Of a stretch of 9,782 nt of DNA, positions 7,208-9,782 are shown in pieces. The position numbers and the translations under genes are program-made. Origin of the DNA: Deltaproteobacteria bacterium (GTDB lineage Bacteria > Desulfobacterota > DSM-4660 > Desulfatiglandales > Desulfatiglandaceae); the NCBI GenBank assembly GCA_019307645.1, contig JAFDJF010000171.1, positions 1-9,782 on the forward strand, written 5' to 3'. Each line of letters opens with the position of its first letter. The first letter of the stretch is position 1. Below the pieces are notes generated by a model that saw only the letters and a list, made by a program, of their open reading frames with translations, was not told the DNA's origin and did no database searches.

Positions 7208-7237
7208 CTTATACAACATCCACCCGCCCTATGTCTA
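7208..7237 (-). promoter_or_regulatory. Sigma70-like promoter upstream of the candidate small RNA
   Basis: -35 TAGACA (7237-7232; 5 of 6 to consensus), 18-nt G-rich spacer, -10 TATAAG (7213-7208; 5 of 6). The same -35, spacer length and a TATATT -10 recur upstream of the PilZ gene, each one base from a palindrome array. This recurrence is stronger evidence than the match to consensus alone. Confidence 0.6.
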
Positions 7238-7238
7238 T

Positions 7239-7341
7239 AGGGGAAACCCCTCATTTTGATAGGGGAAATCCCTCATTTTGCATAGGGGAAATCCCTCACT
7301 CTGCATGAGGGAATTCCCTCAGTAGCATAGGGGATTTCCCT
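7239..7341. promoter_or_regulatory. Array 1: five tandem 13-bp palindromic sites
   Basis: Units begin at 7239, 7261, 7284, 7307 and 7329, so the period is 22-23 bp. Cores are AGGGGAAACCCCT, AGGGGAAATCCCT (twice), GAGGGAATTCCCT and AGGGGATTTCCCT. The G and C half-sites are held constant while the centre varies among A and T. Spacers of 9-10 nt are AT-rich and similar (often TCATTTTGAT). Relative to a start near 7202, centres fall at about -43, -65, -88, -111 and -133, roughly two helical turns apart. This looks like a multi-site operator for a dimeric DNA-binding protein. Confidence 0.7.
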
Positions 7342-7352
7342 CATTTTACTTA

Positions 7353-7392
7353 GGGCTCGCGTAATAATAGCTTCACATTTTTACGCGAACCC
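7353..7392. repeat. 40-bp inverted repeat around CGCGTAA
   Basis: GGGCTCGCGTAA (7353-7364) and TTACGCGAACCC (7381-7392) form a 12-bp stem with one mismatch and a 16-nt AT-rich loop. No T-tract follows on either strand. It directly flanks array 1 on the side away from the promoter. Possible roles are a recombination or protein-binding site, or a repeat; none is supported further. From 7409 to 7541 I see no gene or clear structure. Confidence 0.55.
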
Positions 7393-7541
7393 GTTGAGGG
7401 AACTCCCACGTGGCGGGATTTCTGAATAAAAACCGATTGAACCCACTGGTAACAACACTTCCCAGTCAAATCTGGTTCTGCACCGGTTTAATTAACCTCC
7501 CCGCCTCATTTTGATCTTAAGATGTTCCGTAACACTGCTTT

Positions 7542-7625
7542 ACCCTAACGTTGCATAAAACTTCGAACAAAAACGTGTTAGAGTGAAAACGGTTTTTGTC
7601 GACAGGATTTATGCAACGTTAGGGT
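7542..7625. repeat. 84-bp MITE-like element with perfect 18-bp terminal inverted repeats
   Basis: ACCCTAACGTTGCATAAA (7542-7559) and its exact reverse complement (7608-7625) bound a 48-nt core whose own ends also pair (CGAACAAAAAC against GTTTTTGTCG). No clear target-site duplication is visible (flanks GCTTT and TCACT). The size and near-complete self-complementarity fit a non-autonomous transposable element; as RNA it would form a long hairpin 25 bp beyond the stop of the 37-aa gene and might also end that transcript. Confidence 0.65.
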
Positions 7626-7650
7626 TCACTCAACAGAGGTATTGATTCTG

Positions 7651-7764
7651 TCAATATAGCGCAATGATACGGTAGACAAGAATATTGAGCATAAACAAAA
7701 GGACTCCATACAAAATAAGGAACAAAGCACCGGTAGAATTATGTCTGATAAAAAACTTTTCCAT
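7651..7764 (-). CDS. 37-aa single-pass membrane protein
   Basis: ATG 7764 lies 6 nt downstream of an excellent ribosome binding site, AAGGAGGA (7778-7771); the stop is TGA at 7653-7651. The product starts MEKFFIRHNSTG, with basic residues before a long hydrophobic stretch (about residues 12-35: ALFLILYGVLLFMLNILVYRII), predicting one membrane helix with the N-terminus inside. I recognise no family. It lies 131 bp downstream of the PilZ gene on the same strand, so it could be cotranscribed with it or use a candidate sigma54-type promoter at 7858-7843. The strong ribosome binding site, correct spacing and clean membrane topology make it likely real despite its size. Confidence 0.65.
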   Translation of the reverse strand: MEKFFIRHNSTGALFLILYGVLLFMLNILVYRIIALY

Positions 7765-7842
7765 GATGATTCCTCCTTTTTCAGTTCCCTGTCGATCCTC
7801 TTCGATGAAAAAATGTTTTCGGGGAATATTTATTTCTGAAAC

Positions 7843-7858
7843 AGCAAGATTGGTGCTA
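7843..7858 (-). promoter_or_regulatory. Candidate sigma54-type promoter before the 37-aa gene
   Basis: The minus strand reads TAGCAC-CAATC-TTGCT, matching the TGGCAC-N5-TTGCW pattern with correct -24/-12 spacing but A for the first G of the -24 GG pair. A start about 12 nt downstream would leave roughly 60 nt of leader before AAGGAGGA. No enhancer-binding regulator is encoded nearby. Confidence 0.3.
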
Positions 7859-7895
7859 TTAAATATTAAACCTGTAATGACAAAACCCGTTGATA

Positions 7896-8201
7896 TTACT
7901 CATTAAGAGAACTTTTGAAATACACTCCGAACCCGCCGGGTCGCTTCCAGACAATTTCACCTCTCAATTTTCCCCCTTCTCTATCGCCGGTAGATGGCAC
8001 CGCTACGGTAATGATTTCCCCAACTGTAAAAGCCGCATCAGTTGCAATGAAAACGCCTTTGACCCCGATGTCTTTAATCAGACCCTCGTATATTCCTTTC
8101 TTTGTGGAACAAAAAGTAGCTTCCGAACAAGCTTCCCTTGGGTGTTCTCTTTTTTCTGCCATGTTATTCTTCTCTATTTCCTGTTTGGTTTGAGTTGCCA
8201 T
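7896..8201 (-). CDS. PilZ-domain protein, probable c-di-GMP receptor
   Basis: 101 aa from ATG 8201, with GGAGG eight nucleotides upstream; an earlier in-frame TTG overlaps that ribosome binding site and is unlikely. Almost the whole protein is one PilZ domain: the RxxxR motif at R18-E-H-P-R22, the second motif at D44-I-G-V-K-G49, then beta-strands (GVFIAT, EIITVAV) and the closing GEIVWKRPGGFGVYF. The second motif is normally [DN]xSxxG; here the serine is glycine, which may change ligand geometry. PilZ domains bind cyclic di-GMP and control motility, attachment or exopolysaccharide. The gene has its own promoter (8273-8244) behind a three-site palindrome array, the same arrangement as the candidate small RNA, and is followed on the same strand by a 37-aa membrane protein. 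Confidence 0.85.
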   Translation of the reverse strand: MATQTKQEIEKNNMAEKREHPREACSEATFCSTKKGIYEGLIKDIGVKGVFIATDAAFTVGEIITVAVPSTGDREGGKLRGEIVWKRPGGFGVYFKSSLNE

Positions 8202-8233
8202 CTTTAATTCCTCCAAGGTTTGTCGTGGGTTGA

Positions 8234-8243
8234 CCTAATTAGG
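8234..8243. promoter_or_regulatory. 10-bp palindrome CCTAATTAGG at the pilZ start site
   Basis: A perfect 10-bp palindrome directly abuts the -10 box and covers the predicted transcription start near 8238. The position suits a repressor operator. It is absent at the equivalent place downstream of the small-RNA promoter. Confidence 0.35.
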
Positions 8244-8273
8244 AATATACAACCTTTCCCGCCCCCATGTCTA
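8244..8273 (-). promoter_or_regulatory. Sigma70-like promoter of the PilZ gene
   Basis: -35 TAGACA (8273-8268), 18-nt spacer containing GGGCGGG, -10 TATATT (8249-8244). It predicts a start near 8238 and a 37-nt leader. The first palindrome of array 2 ends one base upstream of the -35 box, identical to the arrangement at the small-RNA promoter. Confidence 0.65.
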
Positions 8274-8274
8274 T

Positions 8275-8331
8275 AGGGGAATTCCCTCATTTTGATGAGG
8301 GATTTCCCTCATTTTCATAGGGGAATTCCCT
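8275..8331. promoter_or_regulatory. Array 2: three tandem 13-bp palindromic sites upstream of pilZ
   Basis: Units begin at 8275, 8297 and 8319, an exact 22-bp period. Cores are AGGGGAATTCCCT, GAGGGATTTCCCT and AGGGGAATTCCCT, with TCATTTTGAT-like spacers. Centres lie about 43, 65 and 87 bp upstream of the predicted pilZ start, the same as the first three sites of array 1. The 29-nt segment from TATACAAC to the first site is the same length in both loci. Confidence 0.7.
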
Positions 8332-8370
8332 CATTTTTGCATGAAATCATATTTTTTGGATTTTCCTGAG

Positions 8371-8407
8371 AGTGACGCTCCTCCCGTAGAACGGGAGGAC
8401 CATCACT
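8371..8407. repeat. Stable hairpin with CCTCCCGT-AGA-ACGGGAGG core
   Basis: An 8-bp perfect stem (8380-8387 with 8391-8398) and AGA loop sit within outer arms AGTGA (8371-8375) and TCACT (8403-8407), separated by unpaired 4-nt sides. There is no T-tract, so it is a poor intrinsic terminator for the cytochrome gene. Similar hairpins near a TCAC motif occur at IS200/IS605-type ends, but no transposase or TnpB remnant is visible, so origin is unknown. Confidence 0.5.
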
Positions 8408-8478
8408 AAGGGGTACCTTGGAGGTCGCTCTTTTATATGGTTAGAGATTGCCTGGTATCATTCGGGGCAGATTTTTTA

Positions 8479-8492
8479 AGAATTATAATTCT
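8479..8492. repeat. 14-bp perfect palindrome AGAATTATAATTCT
   Basis: Perfect palindrome 2 bp beyond the second (distal) stop codon of the cytochrome frame. Read on the plus strand it is preceded by T-rich sequence; on the minus strand it is followed by an A-tract, so it is not a standard terminator for the cytochrome. Confidence 0.4.
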
Positions 8493-8494
8493 GT

Positions 8495-8569
8495 CTATTC
8501 CAACATCTGTCCATAATAGTTTGAAAATATCTCTAAATCATCACCATCCACATCACCATTTGTTATCGC
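8495..8569 (-). other. In-frame continuation of the dockerin-like tail beyond TAG
   Basis: After the TAG at 8572-8570 the same frame stays open for 24 codons to a second TAG (8497-8495). The translation contains NGDVDGDDLEIFSNYYG, a second calcium-loop-like repeat matching the DGDVDGKDLSTLA repeat before the stop. Homology on both sides indicates that the tail was once continuous, or is still read through. Confidence 0.6.
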
Positions 8570-9782
8570 CTAATCAGGGCAATTCGTCCTGCCAAAGTTT
8601 TCCGCAAAGTCTTCCAGAAGAACAATTGCCGGACTTGCCGCTAAGGTTGACAAATCTTTCCCGTCCACATCCCCGTCATTGTCAAAGTCGCCTTCACAGG
8701 TCACTCGACTCCATGTTGCGGATGTCATAACGTAATAGGTAGCCATCCCTGTGTTCAGCCAGGCATCCAAAAGGTTGATTCCTTCGTTGGCCAGAAAAGT
8801 GTTCTGCCCACTGTTGGCCAACCACAGAAACTGGACGTACTCCCAGCTGGTAGGCTGATAAAGCAATTCAATCGTTGCATAAACTGCATCATGAGGTGGA
8901 TGCAGCGCCACTTCATCCCAGTATTTGTAGTTTCCTCCGGAACCGGGATCGCCATACTGGTCAGCCGGTACCGGTAAGGTGTTTCGTTTCCTTGCTTCAT
9001 CATAACCGAACCCATATGGAGGGATACGGTTATCTTTGACAATCGCATTGTTGATAGCGAAGTGAAAACTTTCATGGACTGTGTCAGGTTCCTGGGCAGC
9101 TATGTCACCCAGAGTCAGGTCCACCTCTCCGGTAATGCGATCATAACCTATGGATAGTCCGGGATCATATCCAATATTTATCAGCTGTTGCGCCCATTCC
9201 TGTGTAAAACCGTAATGGGCCGCGTAGACTTTGGTGTTGGGATCATGGAGATCCAATATGGAGTTGACTGTGTAACTGGCGCCATCCACTGGGTTGATGA
9301 TCGTTGTAACCGGTCCGTAGGCGCCGTCTTCGCGAATCACAGCATCGGTTGTATCATACCATTTTATATTCAACCACATCCGGCGCCCTTCCGGGTAACC
9401 TGAGATAAGCTTATGCCCTGTGTGGTTGACTACTTTTAAGATGTCCTCTTCTACCAGAAGAGATGCGGCGACCCTTAACTGTTTCTCGGCGCGGGTTTTC
9501 CCATCGTCTATAGCTGCAATCTGCACTGATGTGAGACCGCCGCCCAGCAACAGCTTGCCCTGACTGTCAAGATACTGGATTGCATCGGGAATCCAGTAGT
9601 TTCCGCCGGTCATGTCGTGGAGGGGGAGGTCTGTGCGGAGCGGAGCGCCTTTTTTGTTACAGCCGAAGCCGGTCACCGGGGGCAAATGACAGGTCTGGCA
9701 CGTGAAGTAGCGAGGTGTTCCGTCTTCGTAATCCGGCCCGTTTATCGTAGTCATGGCACTGTCGTAAGCAGCCTGAAGCGCG
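8570..9782 (-). CDS. Multiheme c-type cytochrome, C-terminal part with dockerin-like tail (5' end outside window)
   Basis: The frame is open from the right window edge, with no stop before Met 9754, so the N-terminus is outside. 403 residues are visible. CQTCH (codons 9700-9686) is a CxxCH covalent heme site, followed by LPLHDMTGGNYWIPDAI and VNHTGHKLISGYPEGRRMWL, whose extra histidines are typical axial ligands in large periplasmic or outer-surface multiheme cytochromes of anaerobic bacteria. Only one CxxCH is visible; others would lie upstream. The C-terminus has DFDNDGDVDGKDLSTLA, a dockerin-like EF-hand calcium loop, then FAENFGRTNCPD and TAG. Such cytochromes move electrons across the periplasm or to external acceptors; the calcium-binding tail may serve in anchoring or assembly. 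No downstream gene follows on this strand before the pilZ region. Confidence 0.8.
   Translation of the reverse strand, partial: ALQAAYDSAMTTINGPDYEDGTPRYFTCQTCHLPPVTGFGCNKKGAPLRTDLPLHDMTGGNYWIPDAIQYLDSQGKLLLGGGLTSVQIAAIDDGKTRAEKQLRVAASLLVEEDILKVVNHTGHKLISGYPEGRRMWLNIKWYDTTDAVIREDGAYGPVTTIINPVDGASYTVNSILDLHDPNTKVYAAHYGFTQEWAQQLINIGYDPGLSIGYDRITGEVDLTLGDIAAQEPDTVHESFHFAINNAIVKDNRIPPYGFGYDEARKRNTLPVPADQYGDPGSGGNYKYWDEVALHPPHDAVYATIELLYQPTSWEYVQFLWLANSGQNTFLANEGINLLDAWLNTGMATYYVMTSATWSRVTCEGDFDNDGDVDGKDLSTLAASPAIVLLEDFAENFGRTNCPD

Noticed and set aside
6928..7254. Minus-strand 108-aa reading frame
   Set aside because: It crosses the promoter, the terminator and the REP-like repeat, and runs antisense into DUF3467; the translation is typical of translated palindromic repeats.
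7029..7259. Plus-strand 76-aa reading frame
   Set aside because: It overlaps the REP-like element, the antisense of the terminator and the array; no ribosome binding site and no recognisable protein pattern.
7239..7341. CRISPR array
   Set aside because: The repeats are 13-bp palindromes with 9-10-nt spacers that resemble one another. No 28-36-nt repeats, variable spacers or cas genes are present.
7542..7625. Integron attC site
   Set aside because: The ends CCCTAAC and GTTAGGG miss the RYYYAAC/GTTRRRY consensus, the arms are perfectly paired without the unpaired bases attC needs, and no cassette or integrase is present.
8340..8407. Riboswitch (for example c-di-GMP class) upstream of pilZ
   Set aside because: The hairpin lies upstream of the array and the promoter, so it is outside the pilZ leader, and it lacks the conserved core of known c-di-GMP riboswitches.
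8437..8730. Histidine-rich plus-strand frame (HHHPHHHL)
   Set aside because: The histidine codons are the antisense of the aspartate-glycine codons in the dockerin-like repeats.

Overview
The window looks like a piece of an anaerobic, probably sulfate-reducing Desulfobacterota-type genome, perhaps from a metagenome. The pointers are a tungsten-type aldehyde ferredoxin oxidoreductase beside a MoaD-like carrier, a large multiheme c-type cytochrome with a dockerin-like tail, a DUF3467 protein, and many palindromic intergenic repeats. No rRNA or tRNA gene, complete insertion sequence or CRISPR array was seen, so the taxonomy is an inference.

Layout. Plus strand, 1-2894: the 3' end of one phytoene-dehydrogenase-like FAD oxidoreductase, a second tandem copy broken by a 19-nt deletion, and a metallo-beta-lactamase-fold hydrolase. 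The two oxidoreductase copies share a perfect 105-bp tract that ends exactly at the deletion. Minus strand, 5128-3163: moaD-like gene followed by the aldehyde oxidoreductase gene, which is also frameshifted. A heptad inverted repeat separates these convergent blocks. Minus strand, 6548-5326: a Tat-exported SagB-type nitroreductase and an unrecognised 143-aa protein, followed by a 169-bp foldback repeat. Plus strand, 6693-6974: DUF3467.

The most interesting part is 6975-8407. Two separate loci (7208-7341 and 8244-8331) share one architecture on the minus strand: a sigma70-like promoter TAGACA-18-TATAWN and, one base upstream of its -35 box, a tandem array of 13-bp palindromes (consensus RGGGRAWWYCCCT) repeating every 22-23 bp. 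The rightward locus drives a PilZ-domain gene. The leftward locus drives no gene; about 20 nt past its predicted start lies a strong intrinsic terminator, so it predicts a roughly 67-nt small RNA. The shared leader length, spacing and phasing suggest one dedicated transcription factor controlling a PilZ protein and a small RNA. Downstream of pilZ, an unannotated 37-aa single-span membrane protein has a near-perfect ribosome binding site.

The right end (8495-9782) is the C-terminal part of a multiheme cytochrome on the minus strand. Its dockerin-like tail is interrupted by an in-frame TAG. Three of the larger genes therefore carry a lesion (19-nt deletion, roughly 20-26-nt deletion, amber codon), which is either real decay or an assembly problem.
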